DNA from: an uncultured Flavobacteriaceae bacterium
GTDB taxonomy: Bacteria > Bacteroidota > Bacteroidia > Flavobacteriales > Flavobacteriaceae
NCBI GenBank assembly: GCA_947500435.1
Contig: CANMRV010000001.1
Coordinates: 124,001-188,000 of the forward strand
DNA length: 64,000 nt
Reading direction: 5' to 3'
Below are positions 8,147 through 17,220 of this stretch, one piece after another (the first letter of the stretch is position 1; each line of letters begins with the position of its first letter). The translations under genes were made by a program, and so were the position numbers. The notes under the pieces were generated by a model. The model was not told the origin of the DNA. It ran no database searches and saw only the letters and a program-made list of their open reading frames with translations.

Positions 8147-9262
8147 TTAAGATACAGGACGCATTTTTCGAAGTTTAACGTACCCTGATGGAGTTTGCCC
8201 GGTGAATTTTTTGAATGCTGAGTAGAAATTTGACTTAGACTTAAAACCACATTCCAATCCTATTGACTCAATAGTGTAATTTTCAAATTGATTTTCAAGT
8301 AACATCCTCTTGCAAGCATCTATTCTCAGCGAGTTGATATAATCGTTGAAATTTTGATCACTATTTGCATTAATCAATTGCGATAAATACCCTGGACTTA
8401 TATTAAACTTTTCCGCTATTTCCGATTGATTCAAATCCATATCCAAATACCGTTGTTCCTCTATGATATAAGAATGTATTTTACTATACGTATTTGCACC
8501 ATTTTTTGAAACTGAATTGAGCGAATTTTTGGAATCCCCTCTTAAGGTAGATCTGTATACACCAACATAACCCATATAGTAACCTCCAAAAGATATCAGT
8601 AGAAAAAGAGTGTAAATTAACCAAGTATGATCAATATCAAACTGAATCAACGATATCGAAGCCGAAAGCCCAACACTAACAATGACCATAATAAATGCTA
8701 GAATTTTCAGATACCACTTGAGTTCTGTATATTTTATTCTTTCGTCTTTCTTAGATAATTCCATACTTTTTCTGAGCATTTTATAAATCATGTACACGAG
8801 AATGCCATTAAAGAAGAAAGAAATAAAATTTAGATATAACAATAAACCGGGAGTGTAATAATCTGGCATATCAGAGATGGATATATTACCATAATTGAAA
8901 AAGAAATGCACGAAGTGTAAAACAAAAACAAACGCGATAGGAGTAAATAAATACAATGAGGTTGAGAAGGTAATTTCTTTTCTAAAAATTACCTCATGAA
9001 CATGTAAATAGAACATAGGCATAATCAACCATTGGATAGGAAGATAAAGTTTTCGTATCGCATTGCTTTCCGATAAAAATTCCATATCGATTAAAACGTG
9101 CTGTATGTTGCTCAGTGCAATAAAAACTACAAGTAAACCTAGAAAAATATTACTTCTTACCCGGAGCTTTTTTCTCAGAAATATGATAGCCGCGAAAACC
9201 AACCCTTGAATAGATCCAAGGATAATGAGTAGTTGAAAAATATTTAAATCAAATGTTTTCAA
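8147..9262 (-). CDS. Membrane-bound AraC-family transcriptional regulator
   Basis: A 371-residue regulator. The N-terminal 230 residues form about seven hydrophobic helices, and the C-terminal 100 residues are a two-helix-turn-helix AraC domain (QSEIAEKFNISPGYLSQLINA and SIGLECGFKSKSNFYSAFKKFTGQTP). Such proteins in Bacteroidota are thought to sense a signal in the membrane and bind DNA directly; no ligand is known. The adjacent gene on the other side (9390) is a serine hydrolase read in the opposite direction, so it may be a target. It is one of three AraC proteins with membrane N-termini in this window. Confidence 0.88.
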   Translation of the reverse strand: MKTFDLNIFQLLIILGSIQGLVFAAIIFLRKKLRVRSNIFLGLLVVFIALSNIQHVLIDMEFLSESNAIRKLYLPIQWLIMPMFYLHVHEVIFRKEITFSTSLYLFTPIAFVFVLHFVHFFFNYGNISISDMPDYYTPGLLLYLNFISFFFNGILVYMIYKMLRKSMELSKKDERIKYTELKWYLKILAFIMVIVSVGLSASISLIQFDIDHTWLIYTLFLLISFGGYYMGYVGVYRSTLRGDSKNSLNSVSKNGANTYSKIHSYIIEEQRYLDMDLNQSEIAEKFNISPGYLSQLINANSDQNFNDYINSLRIDACKRMLLENQFENYTIESIGLECGFKSKSNFYSAFKKFTGQTPSGYVKLRKMRPVS

Positions 9263-9389
9263 TGGAACTTAAATTTATTTGGCAGGCAAAATTTCGGGGT
9301 TTATTCTTTTTCTCCTAAGAGTGATGGTGGTTTGGTTTTAGGTTCTAAATATATAATTTAACTTTAGCTATCCTAAAAAAAATAGAAAA

Positions 9390-10538
9390 ATGACTTACAA
9401 AATAGTTCTATGGTTGTTTTGCGCGAATATTGCTGTCGCTCAAACCAATTATTACTTCCCTGAAAGAAATGCTAATTGGCAAGAAAAGCTCCCTAAAGAG
9501 GTCGACATAAAAGCTGAAAAATTACAGGAAGCCTTAAATTTTGTTAAAGAAAATGAATATTCAGGCTCACGTGATTTGCGCATCGCTATCTTGAAAGGTT
9601 TTGAAAGAGAGCCGTTTCATAAAATTTTGGGCCCTACCAAAAAGCGAGGTGGCCCTGCAGGAATGGTTTTAAAAAACGGATATGTGATTGCCAAATGGGG
9701 TGATGTAAAGAGGGTGGATATGACCTTTAGCGTTACGAAGAGCTTTTTGTCTACCATGGCGGGATTAGCAGAGGACAATGGGTTAATCGCAAGTACAAAA
9801 GACAAGGCGATTGATTATATATGGGACGGTATATTCGACGGAGAACACAATTCAAAAATCACCTGGGAACATTTGCTTCAACAAAATTCAGCTTGGTCTG
9901 GCGAGTTATGGGGAGGTAAAGATTGGGCAGACAGACCACCAAAAGAAGGCGGCATTGACGATTGGAAATTTGAAAAACCAAAAGAACCAGGTACGGTCAT
10001 GGAATACAATGATGTTCGTGTAAATGTGTTGGCCTATTCACTTACGCACGTTTGGCGCAAACCTATGCCCTTGGTGCTGAAAGAAAATATTATGGATAAG
10101 ATTGGCGCTTCTACAACCTGGCGCTGGCACGGTTACGAAAATGCCTGGACGGAGATAGACGGACTCAAAATGAAGTCGGTTACAGGAGGGGGGCATTCCG
10201 GAGCAGGAATCTTCATAAGTGCAGAAGATATGGCACGTTTCGGCTTGCTTTTCTTAAATAATGGCAAATGGAAGGATGAACAGATTATCAGCGAAAATTG
10301 GATTCAAAAAGCAACGACTCCTTCAAAACCAAATGTCAATTATGGATATATGTGGTGGCTCAATAAAAAAGGTAACCGTCATTGGGAAGGCCTTTCAGAA
10401 AATATCTACTACGCCGCAGGTTTCGGAGGCAACTTTATTGTTATTGATAAAGAGAATGATGTTGTGGTCGTTACTCGTTGGCTAGAACCTCAAAAAATAG
10501 GCGAGTTAATGACCAAAATTCATGACGCTTTGGACTAA
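9390..10538 (+). CDS. Secreted serine hydrolase, class C beta-lactamase/DD-peptidase fold
   Basis: 382 residues with a short signal peptide ending near AVAQ. The active-site SxxK is SVTK (in TFSVTKSFLST), and YND (in MEYNDVRVN) takes the place of the YxN motif. It is probably periplasmic or exported. The fold covers beta-lactamases, DD-peptidases and esterases, and the substrate cannot be told from sequence. It is divergent from the AraC gene at 8147-9262. Its stop overlaps the end of the converging aminotransferase gene by four bases. Confidence 0.87.
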   Translation: MTYKIVLWLFCANIAVAQTNYYFPERNANWQEKLPKEVDIKAEKLQEALNFVKENEYSGSRDLRIAILKGFEREPFHKILGPTKKRGGPAGMVLKNGYVIAKWGDVKRVDMTFSVTKSFLSTMAGLAEDNGLIASTKDKAIDYIWDGIFDGEHNSKITWEHLLQQNSAWSGELWGGKDWADRPPKEGGIDDWKFEKPKEPGTVMEYNDVRVNVLAYSLTHVWRKPMPLVLKENIMDKIGASTTWRWHGYENAWTEIDGLKMKSVTGGGHSGAGIFISAEDMARFGLLFLNNGKWKDEQIISENWIQKATTPSKPNVNYGYMWWLNKKGNRHWEGLSENIYYAAGFGGNFIVIDKENDVVVVTRWLEPQKIGELMTKIHDALD

Positions 10539-11686
10539 AGAGCGCAGAGTATTTCTGCTGCCTTTTCCAAAGTTTCATTTTTCTTGGCAAAGCAAAAGCG
10601 CAATACTTTGTCATCACGATTATTAGCATTAAAAGACGATATGGCAATACTGGCCAATTTATGGTCAATAATTAATCGTTTTGACAGATTTTCATCTCCT
10701 TCATTTGTGATGGCCGTATAGTCCACAAGTTGAAAATAGGTGCCTTGAGAAGGAGTAAACCTGAACCTCGAATCTTTTAAAAGATTTAAAAAGAAATCCC
10801 GTTTTTCTTGATAGAAGCTATTTAGTGCAAGATAACGATCGCTGTTTTTAAGATACTCGGCCAGCGCCCTTTGCACAGGGTGATCCACGCAGAAAACTGC
10901 AAATTGATGAACCTGTCTAAATTCATGCATTAATGCCGCAGGAGCCGCGCAATACCCCATTTTCCATCCTGTAACGTGAAAAGTCTTGCCAAAAGAAGCG
11001 CAAACAAAACTACGGGAAGCTAAATCGTCGAATCTTGAAGCACTTTGGTGCTCAGCATCATCAAAGACAATATGTTCGTATACTTCATCACTGACTAAAA
11101 TAATATTTGTAGGGCGCAGTATTTCCTGTAATTGTAGCATATCTTCCTTTGAAAGAATGCGTCCGCTTGGGTTGTGGGGTGTGTTGATTATTACCATTCT
11201 GGTTTTGGCTGTAATCTTTTTTTTGAATTCTTCCCAATCTACTTTATAATCCCCTTTTCTCAATTGAATTGGCACTACGGTACCACCATTTACTTCTATG
11301 GCCGGCTCGTAACAGTCGTAACATGGTTTTAAAACTATTACTTCGTCTCCGGCATGAACAAATGCTGTTACCGCTGTATAAATTGCTTGGGTAGCACCCA
11401 CAGTAACGGTGATTTCTTTTTCAGGGTCATAGCTTCTGCCATGCAATTTTTCAATTTTGGAGGCTATAATTTCTCGAAGTCCGAAATAACCAGACATGGC
11501 AGCATATTGATTATGACCTTGCTTCATTGCCTTACTTACCAAATCAATTAGGACTGAATCAGCCTCAAAGTTGGGAAAACCTTGCGATAAATCGATAGCC
11601 TTATGTTCTCTTGCTAAATTGCCAGTGGTTGTAAAAATTGTGGTTTTTACATTAGGTAGTTTAGAAGGATATTGAAGTGATGACAT
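10535..11686 (-). CDS. ybdL: PLP-dependent aminotransferase, YbdL type (methionine/aromatic)
   Basis: A fold-type I aminotransferase of 383 residues. The PLP-binding Lys is in SFGKTFHVTGWKMGYC, the Asp/Tyr of the cofactor pocket in LVSDEVYEHIVFD, and the N-terminal IDLSQGFPNF loop is typical of the YbdL/kynurenine aminotransferase group. The reaction is transfer of an amino group from methionine or aromatic amino acids to a 2-oxo acid; the true preference is not visible. The gene converges with the serine hydrolase gene (4-bp overlap) and lies just downstream of vsr-like 11716-12198 on the same strand. Confidence 0.9.
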   Translation of the reverse strand: MSSLQYPSKLPNVKTTIFTTTGNLAREHKAIDLSQGFPNFEADSVLIDLVSKAMKQGHNQYAAMSGYFGLREIIASKIEKLHGRSYDPEKEITVTVGATQAIYTAVTAFVHAGDEVIVLKPCYDCYEPAIEVNGGTVVPIQLRKGDYKVDWEEFKKKITAKTRMVIINTPHNPSGRILSKEDMLQLQEILRPTNIILVSDEVYEHIVFDDAEHQSASRFDDLASRSFVCASFGKTFHVTGWKMGYCAAPAALMHEFRQVHQFAVFCVDHPVQRALAEYLKNSDRYLALNSFYQEKRDFFLNLLKDSRFRFTPSQGTYFQLVDYTAITNEGDENLSKRLIIDHKLASIAISSFNANNRDDKVLRFCFAKKNETLEKAAEILCAL

Positions 11687-11715
11687 AGAAGTTGTTTAGT
11701 TAAAAATACTAATAA

Positions 11716-12198
11716 TCAATCGGATTTTTTTTTGTTAGTATTCAGATGGATTAGCACTTCGTTCAAACACTTTTGTAGGTTTTTCTTGATTTCAGTTTCC
11801 CAAAACCTGAAAACCCTGTAGCCAAGTCGTCCCAATTCAATATTGACCTCTCTGTCACGTTGCATGTTCCGCTCTATTTTGGCAATCCAGAATTCGCGGT
11901 TGGTCTTTATTTTAGGTTTCTTTTCTTCCCAATTATGCCCGTGCCAGTATTCGCCATCGATAAAAATAATCGTTTCGTATTTTTTTAAAACAATATCGGG
12001 TCTGCCAATTAGTTTTTTGTAATCGACTCTGTAACGATAACCAGCGGCATACAAAGCTTTTCGAAAAGCTAGTTCAGGCTTAGTGTTCTTACCACGGATT
12101 TTACCCATTGTCTTAGAACGTTCGGGAGTAGTATAAAACCCGGACTCCTCATTAAAACGAGGGACTTTTATACGTTCTTCTGAATATTTCTTGGGCAT
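11716..12198 (-). CDS. vsr: Very short patch repair (Vsr)-like endonuclease, orphan
   Basis: 160 residues. The start is ATG at 12198; nine extra codons upstream would come from the sdh terminator and are not used. The family motif RSKTMGKIRGKNTKPE is present, and the catalytic Asp lies in GRPDIVL. The segment matching E. coli HGCFWHHHHC reads DGEYWHGHNW, and the later WEC reads WET. So three of the four zinc ligands of the E. coli enzyme and the first catalytic-site His are replaced, while the second His is kept. Vsr normally nicks next to T:G mismatches made by 5-methylcytosine deamination, but no cytosine methyltransferase gene lies near it. It may have another mismatch or repair role. Confidence 0.85.
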   Translation of the reverse strand: MPKKYSEERIKVPRFNEESGFYTTPERSKTMGKIRGKNTKPELAFRKALYAAGYRYRVDYKKLIGRPDIVLKKYETIIFIDGEYWHGHNWEEKKPKIKTNREFWIAKIERNMQRDREVNIELGRLGYRVFRFWETEIKKNLQKCLNEVLIHLNTNKKKSD

Positions 12199-12207
12199 TT
12201 CTAAAAT

Positions 12208-12238
12208 TAAAAAAACCCTCGCCATTTGACGAAGGTTT
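12208..12238 (-). terminator. Terminator of the sdhCAB operon
   Basis: On the minus strand AAACCTTCG and CGAGGGTTT pair (one mismatch) and are followed by a run of seven T. It lies 26 bp after the sdhB stop. The vsr-like gene starts just past it, so vsr is transcribed separately or by read-through. Confidence 0.8.
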
Positions 12239-12263
12239 CTAATTTCATTATTCAGGTAAAACT

Positions 12264-13010
12264 TTATCCTTTCAAACTAGCACCATAATATTCCCTATTC
12301 ATACGGGCAATATTCTCAAGTGAAATCCCTTTTGGGCATTCTACTTCGCATGCTCCTGTATTTGTACAGTTGCCAAAACCTTCTAAATCCATTTGGCGCA
12401 CCATATTTTGAACTCTTTCTGTTGCTTCTACTTGTCCTTGTGGTAGTAAAGCAAACTGCGATACTTTGGCGGAAGTAAATAGCATAGCACTGGCATTTTT
12501 ACAGGCTGCAACACAAGCACCACAACCGATGCAAGTAGCTGCATTAAAGGCAGTATCAGCTATATCTTTGCCGATAGGAATTGCATTAGCATCTAATGTA
12601 TTTCCTGAGGTATTGACTGAAACAAAACCACCTGCCTGTTGAATACGATCAAAAGCACTTCGGTCTACAATCAAATCTTTTATAACTGGAAAAGCTTTGG
12701 CTCTAAATGGCTCGATTACAATGGTATCCCCATCATTAAAGCTTCTCATGTGCAATTGGCAAACGGTTATCAATCTATCTGGGCCATGTGGTTGTCCATT
12801 AATTTGCATTGAGCAAGTTCCACAAATACCCTCGCGACAGTCATGGTCGAATTCTATGGGCTCTTCACCTTTATTGATTAATTGCTCGTTCAGTACATCT
12901 AACATCTCTAAAAAAGACATGTCTTCTTCAATACCCTTTAGAGGATACTCAACCATTTGACCTTTTGACTTAGCATCTTTTTGACGCCATATTTTTAGAT
13001 TCAGTTTCAT
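12264..13010 (-). CDS. sdhB: Succinate dehydrogenase iron-sulfur subunit
   Basis: 248 residues. Ligands for all three clusters are visible: the ferredoxin-type [2Fe-2S] motif CREGICGTC, then [11 protein letters not shown] for the [4Fe-4S] cluster, and [14 protein letters not shown] for the last ligands. It passes electrons from SdhA to menaquinone in the membrane. The sequence [18 protein letters not shown] at the start is typical of Bacteroidota SdhB. It is the last gene of sdhCAB, 6 bp after sdhA. Confidence 0.97.
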   Translation of the reverse strand: MKLNLKIWRQKDAKSKGQMVEYPLKGIEEDMSFLEMLDVLNEQLINKGEEPIEFDHDCREGICGTCSMQINGQPHGPDRLITVCQLHMRSFNDGDTIVIEPFRAKAFPVIKDLIVDRSAFDRIQQAGGFVSVNTSGNTLDANAIPIGKDIADTAFNAATCIGCGACVAACKNASAMLFTSAKVSQFALLPQGQVEATERVQNMVRQMDLEGFGNCTNTGACEVECPKGISLENIARMNREYYGASLKG

Positions 13011-13016
13011 AGCCTC

Positions 13017-15020
13017 TTATTTATAACTTCTTGTTTTCAGTTCTATGTTTTCGTACTTCAACTCCTCTTTGTGTAAAACGGCATCCTTAGGTTCACCTTT
13101 GTATTCCCATGCCGAAACAAATTTGAAATTTTCATCATCACGAAGCGCTTCTCCTTCAGGAGTTTGATATTCCTCACGGAAATGCCCTCCACAAGATTCA
13201 TTTCTAGTTAATGCATCTTTCGCAAATAATTCACCAAGCTCTAAGAAGTCCGCAACACGTCCTGCTTTTTCAAGTTCTTGGTTTTTCGAATCTGGTCTTC
13301 CGGGGATACGAACATTTTCCCAGAAATCAGCTCGTAAAGCTGCAATTTCATCTATTGCTTCCTGTAAATCCTTCGCATTACGACTCATCCCACATTTGTT
13401 CCACATAATTTTACCCAATTTCTTATGGTAATAATCAACGGAGTGCTCGCCTTTTCCTCCCATTAATTTCTCAATGCGATCTCTAACATGTTTTTCCGCT
13501 TCGTCAAACTCAGCGGTATCTGTTGAAATAGCACCTGTTCTAATATCGTCGGATAGATAATCACCAATGGTATACGGTAATACAAAATAGCCATCTGCCA
13601 AACCTTGCATCAATGCCGAAGCACCTAAGCGGTTCGCACCGTGATCGCTAAAATTCGCTTCACCTGCAGAGTAACATCCGGGAATGGTAGTTTGAAGATT
13701 ATAATCAACCCAAAGTCCACCCATGGTATAATGCACGGCAGGATAAATCATCATAGGTGTTTTATACGGATTTTGATCTACGATTTTTTCGTACATCTGA
13801 AAAAGGTTTCCATACTTCGCTTCGATAACTTCTTCGCCCAATGCTCTGATGGTTTTGTCATCGGCATTTTTCATTCCTGAGGTCAAGGCCTTTTCTGTTC
13901 CGTACCTCATGATTGCAGCGCTGAAATCTAAGTAAACAGCTTCGCCTGTTTTATTGACCCCGAAACCAGCATCGCAACGTTCTTTTGCAGCTCTTGAGGC
14001 TACATCACGTGGCACCAAGTTTCCGAATGCGGGATATCTTCTTTCTAGATAATAATCACGTTCTCCTTCACCAAGTTGAGTCGGTTTTAATTTACCTTCT
14101 CTTATGGCTTGGGCATCTTCAAGACGTTTTGGAACCCAAATACGACCATCATTCCGTAAAGATTCAGACATCAAAGTCAATTTCGATTGATGATCTCCTG
14201 AAACAGGAATACAGGTTGGGTGAATTTGCGTAAAACATGGATTGGCAAAGAAAGCTCCTCTACGGTGCGCACGCCAAGCGGCCATTACATTACAGCCCAT
14301 TGCATAGGTAGACAGGAAAAATAAATTTCCATAACCTCCAGTTGCCAATACTACAGCATGTGCAGAATGACGCTCAATTTCTCCGGTAACTAGGTTACGC
14401 GCAATAATACCTCTCGCTTTTCCATCAACTTTGACCAAATCGAGCATCTCATGTCGCGTATGGGATTTTATCTTTCCTCTTTTAATTTGACGGTTCATTG
14501 CCGCATAGGCGCCTAATAGTAATTGTTGACCTGTTTGTCCTTTGGCGTAAAAAGTTCTCGATACCAAAACACCACCAAAAGAACGGTTATCTAACAAACC
14601 TCCGTATTCTCTTGCAAAAGGAACTCCTTGGGCAACACATTGGTCAATGATATTTGTAGAAACTTCAGCCAAACGATACACATTTGATTCACGAGACCGA
14701 TAATCACCGCCTTTTACAGTATCATAGAAGAGACGATATACACTATCGCCATCACCTTGATAGTTTTTAGCCGCATTTACCCCTCCTTGAGCAGCAATCG
14801 AATGCGCTCGTCGTGGCGAATCTTGATAACAAAATGTCTTTACATTGTATCCTAGTTCTGCTAAAGTAGCAGCAGCAGAACCTCCTGCTAAACCTGTACC
14901 CACAACGATAATATCGATGTTTCGCTTGTTTGCGGGATTGACAAGGTCAATGTGATTTTTATGATTAGTCCATTTATCGGCCAATGGCCCTGCTGGAACT
15001 TTTGAATCCATTATGCCCAT
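13017..15020 (-). CDS. sdhA: Succinate dehydrogenase flavoprotein subunit
   Basis: 667 residues. The FAD-binding loop is [18 protein letters not shown], and the covalent-FAD His lies in [13 protein letters not shown]. The catalytic region shows TQIHPTCIP and [12 protein letters not shown]. It oxidises succinate to fumarate on the cytoplasmic face, linking the citric acid cycle to respiration. The length and insertions match the B-type enzyme of Bacteroidota. It lies 2 bp after sdhC and 6 bp before sdhB in one operon. Confidence 0.97.
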   Translation of the reverse strand: MGIMDSKVPAGPLADKWTNHKNHIDLVNPANKRNIDIIVVGTGLAGGSAAATLAELGYNVKTFCYQDSPRRAHSIAAQGGVNAAKNYQGDGDSVYRLFYDTVKGGDYRSRESNVYRLAEVSTNIIDQCVAQGVPFAREYGGLLDNRSFGGVLVSRTFYAKGQTGQQLLLGAYAAMNRQIKRGKIKSHTRHEMLDLVKVDGKARGIIARNLVTGEIERHSAHAVVLATGGYGNLFFLSTYAMGCNVMAAWRAHRRGAFFANPCFTQIHPTCIPVSGDHQSKLTLMSESLRNDGRIWVPKRLEDAQAIREGKLKPTQLGEGERDYYLERRYPAFGNLVPRDVASRAAKERCDAGFGVNKTGEAVYLDFSAAIMRYGTEKALTSGMKNADDKTIRALGEEVIEAKYGNLFQMYEKIVDQNPYKTPMMIYPAVHYTMGGLWVDYNLQTTIPGCYSAGEANFSDHGANRLGASALMQGLADGYFVLPYTIGDYLSDDIRTGAISTDTAEFDEAEKHVRDRIEKLMGGKGEHSVDYYHKKLGKIMWNKCGMSRNAKDLQEAIDEIAALRADFWENVRIPGRPDSKNQELEKAGRVADFLELGELFAKDALTRNESCGGHFREEYQTPEGEALRDDENFKFVSAWEYKGEPKDAVLHKEELKYENIELKTRSYK

Positions 15021-15022
15021 AC

Positions 15023-15691
15023 TTAATGTGTTATTGGGTTAAGGTGATGATATATGGCGATTAGAATAAATCCTAATGGAATTGCAATCGCGTATATTTT
15101 TGTAAATGTTTTGATAGCTGGGGAATATTTGTTGTTAACTCCCATGGTTTGAAAAGAGGAAGCAAATCCGTGGAGTAGGTGTAATGCCAAAAGGACGAAA
15201 GAAATGATATAGATAACCGTTCTCCAAATCGGCTCGAATTTATGAACCGTTTCTTCGTGGTATCTAGTAGCATCTTCCGGATTGCTTTCGATGTACTTGT
15301 ACGCCATTTCCGGTAACCAAAAATCGTAAAAATGAAGTCCGAGAAAAGCCAACACCACAGCTCCTGAAATCAACATGTTTCTTGAAATCCAAGAAGCATT
15401 GGCACTACCTTTATAACTTACATACTTTACCCCTCTAGCCGCACGATTTTGAAGCTCTAACACAAAACCCATGACAAAGTGGATAATTACCCCTGCAATC
15501 AAAATAGGTTGGAGAAGGTATTGTACCAGTGGATTGTACCCCATAAAATGTGACCAAGAATTAAAGGTGTCGGGCGCAATTACCGACGTAACATTTATTA
15601 CAAAATGCTGTCCGAGAAAGAAAACCAAGAAAAGACCTGAAAGGGCCATGACTACTTTACGGGCAAGTGAAGATTTTATCAATGCACTCAT
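15023..15691 (-). CDS. sdhC: Succinate dehydrogenase cytochrome b558 subunit
   Basis: A single membrane subunit of 222 residues with five hydrophobic helices, as in other B-type enzymes that lack SdhD. The start [14 protein letters not shown] at 15691 is preferred over an ATG 51 bp further upstream, which adds a non-conserved extension. His residues that could bind haem are in LGQHF, VIIHF, LGLHF and LHLLHGF. It is the first gene of the operon; its promoter must lie in 15692-15840. Confidence 0.93.
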   Translation of the reverse strand: MSALIKSSLARKVVMALSGLFLVFFLGQHFVINVTSVIAPDTFNSWSHFMGYNPLVQYLLQPILIAGVIIHFVMGFVLELQNRAARGVKYVSYKGSANASWISRNMLISGAVVLAFLGLHFYDFWLPEMAYKYIESNPEDATRYHEETVHKFEPIWRTVIYIISFVLLALHLLHGFASSFQTMGVNNKYSPAIKTFTKIYAIAIPLGFILIAIYHHLNPITH

Positions 15692-15847
15692 TAGTTGTTT
15701 ATTTAGCCCTACAAAAATACTGTACAACCGAGTTACTAACAAACTTTAGCGTGTTTTAGTCTGTTATTTGGACTGAATTTAAGCAAACGATTGCGTTTGT
15801 TGAATCAATAGATGTTTTGGACTTAAAATTAAGGATGGAGTTTGAAC

Positions 15848-15878
15848 AAAAAAGCTCCTGAAAACTCAGGAGCTTTTT
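15848..15878 (-). terminator. Terminator after the collagen-like gene
   Basis: AAAAAAGCTCCTGA pairs with TCAGGAGCTTTTT around a 4-nt loop, with T runs on both strands. It lies about 50 bp after the stop of the collagen-like lipoprotein gene. Confidence 0.88.
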
Positions 15879-15926
15879 ACAATAGAGCATAAAGCAAGGC
15901 AATGTCAAAAAAAGAAAAACTTCAAA

Positions 15927-16658
15927 TTATTCTGGGATGTTAAAATGGGCTATGATTTCTTTGTAGCTCATTTTACTATAGTCAATTTTAGAGCTTTTTC
16001 CGCTGGCTGCCACCCCTCCTGGAATGATGATATATCTAAATTGATTGTTTAGAAAGGGGTTTCCAATGGCATTGTTACCCTCAACGCCTTCAACCCCGAT
16101 GTTTATTGTTCCTACGTTAATTACGCGGAACCAGTAATTTTCGTTAAGGTTTAGAAAAAATGTTACGGGAAGTTGATAAATGGTATTTGTATTACTATTT
16201 GCAAAAACCAAAATCACCCCAGTATCAAGAATTGTTTGAGTAACCTCAGGAGCTGTTATTAAGAAGGTATCGAAGCCATCAGAAATATCGGTTTCAAAAC
16301 CACCTTCTATCCAATCAGAATAAATCACATTGGCGGTACCTGTTTGCCCTTGTTGACCATCTTGGCCGTCCATACCATCGGTTCCATCCTCTCCCTGAGG
16401 TCCTTGTGGACCTGCTGGTCCTGCTTCCCCCTGAGCTCCAGAAGGACCTTGTTCTCCTTGCTCCCCTTGTGGCCCTGGAACCCCTAAAGCTTCACCATCT
16501 TCCCCTGAGGGTCCTTGTGGCCCAGCAACGCCTTGCTCGCCCTGTGGCCCTTGCGGCCCAATAGGGCCTTCAACACCATCTGTTTCGCAAGCCAGCAATA
16601 GACTGGCTACTAATAATAGACTAAAAAATCTGCGGATAAATTTCATTTTTGTTTTCAT
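15927..16658 (-). CDS. Collagen-like (Gly-X-Y) repeat lipoprotein
   Basis: The start is taken at ATG 16658, giving a signal peptide and the lipobox LLAC, for a product of about 243 residues. Straight after the lipid anchor comes a Gly-X-Y region of about 80 residues (for example [13 protein letters not shown]) rich in Pro, Gln and Glu, broken once at GEALGVPG. A globular C-terminal part of about 130 residues follows, of unknown function. The repeat should form a triple-helical stalk at the cell surface with the C-terminal domain as a head. No other gene clearly belongs with it except the possible small ORF upstream. Confidence 0.85.
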   Translation of the reverse strand: MKTKMKFIRRFFSLLLVASLLLACETDGVEGPIGPQGPQGEQGVAGPQGPSGEDGEALGVPGPQGEQGEQGPSGAQGEAGPAGPQGPQGEDGTDGMDGQDGQQGQTGTANVIYSDWIEGGFETDISDGFDTFLITAPEVTQTILDTGVILVFANSNTNTIYQLPVTFFLNLNENYWFRVINVGTINIGVEGVEGNNAIGNPFLNNQFRYIIIPGGVAASGKSSKIDYSKMSYKEIIAHFNIPE

Positions 16659-16707
16659 AATCATTGTTTTTATAGAATTATATTTAAATGAAGGGGAACA
16701 CATTTAC

Positions 16708-16782
16708 TTAAGGCCAGTTTTCGCCTTGCACTGTTGTTGGGCTAAAAGGCAACTCGATTACTTCAATTCTCAAGATTTTCAT
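16708..16782 (-). CDS. Possible 24-residue peptide upstream of the collagen-like gene
   Basis: On the minus strand ATG 16782 opens a short frame ending at TAA 16708-16710, coding for [16 protein letters not shown] followed by TVQGENWP. It sits 49 bp before the collagen-like gene and may be in its leader. It is not recognised. Support is only position and a composition (acidic, two Pro, no stop for 24 codons) that does not look random. Confidence 0.25.
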   Translation of the reverse strand: MKILRIEVIELPFSPTTVQGENWP

Positions 16783-17220
16783 GACATTTGATTTTAGATT
16801 AATATGATGACAAACCTATTTCTGAAATGCCGATAGGATGTCCTGAATTATTCAGTTTGTAAGAATCAGGACGAATTGAAAAACCCTGAAAACCCCTTTA
16901 TTCATTGATTTTTTACTACTTATGGCCAAATGATGTCAAACCATCATTAAATTGCCGCAATTGATACAAATGCGACTTTCGAAATTGTTGTAGCCCCGTG
17001 AACCTCCGATTATTGTTTTCTGATTTTGATTTTTTAGAATCGAGCTGAAGTTTCAATGATTTACTCCACTTTTTATTCAGAGATTATGACCCTGAACTTT
17101 AAAAAAAAACCAGTTGTCTGAATTGAAAGGAGGAGATAAGAGAAAACTTTGAGCTTTAGTATTGAATTCTGGTTGATACAATTTTTTCTTGTGCATGTAA
17201 GACCAGTTCTAAAAAACCGA
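16783..17220. other. Intergenic region, no gene seen
   Basis: 438 bp of AT-rich sequence upstream of the collagen-like gene and downstream of the AraC-GAF gene. It contains an inverted repeat GTCCTGA/TCAGGAC at 16840-16872 with a 19-nt loop. I see no convincing ORF, tRNA or terminator. It probably holds the promoter of the minus-strand collagen-like gene. Confidence 0.5.

Noticed and set aside
16377..16600. Repetitive stretch that might be a CRISPR array or DNA repeat
   Set aside because: The 9-bp period and translation show Gly-X-Y collagen repeats in a coding frame; there are no equal spacers.
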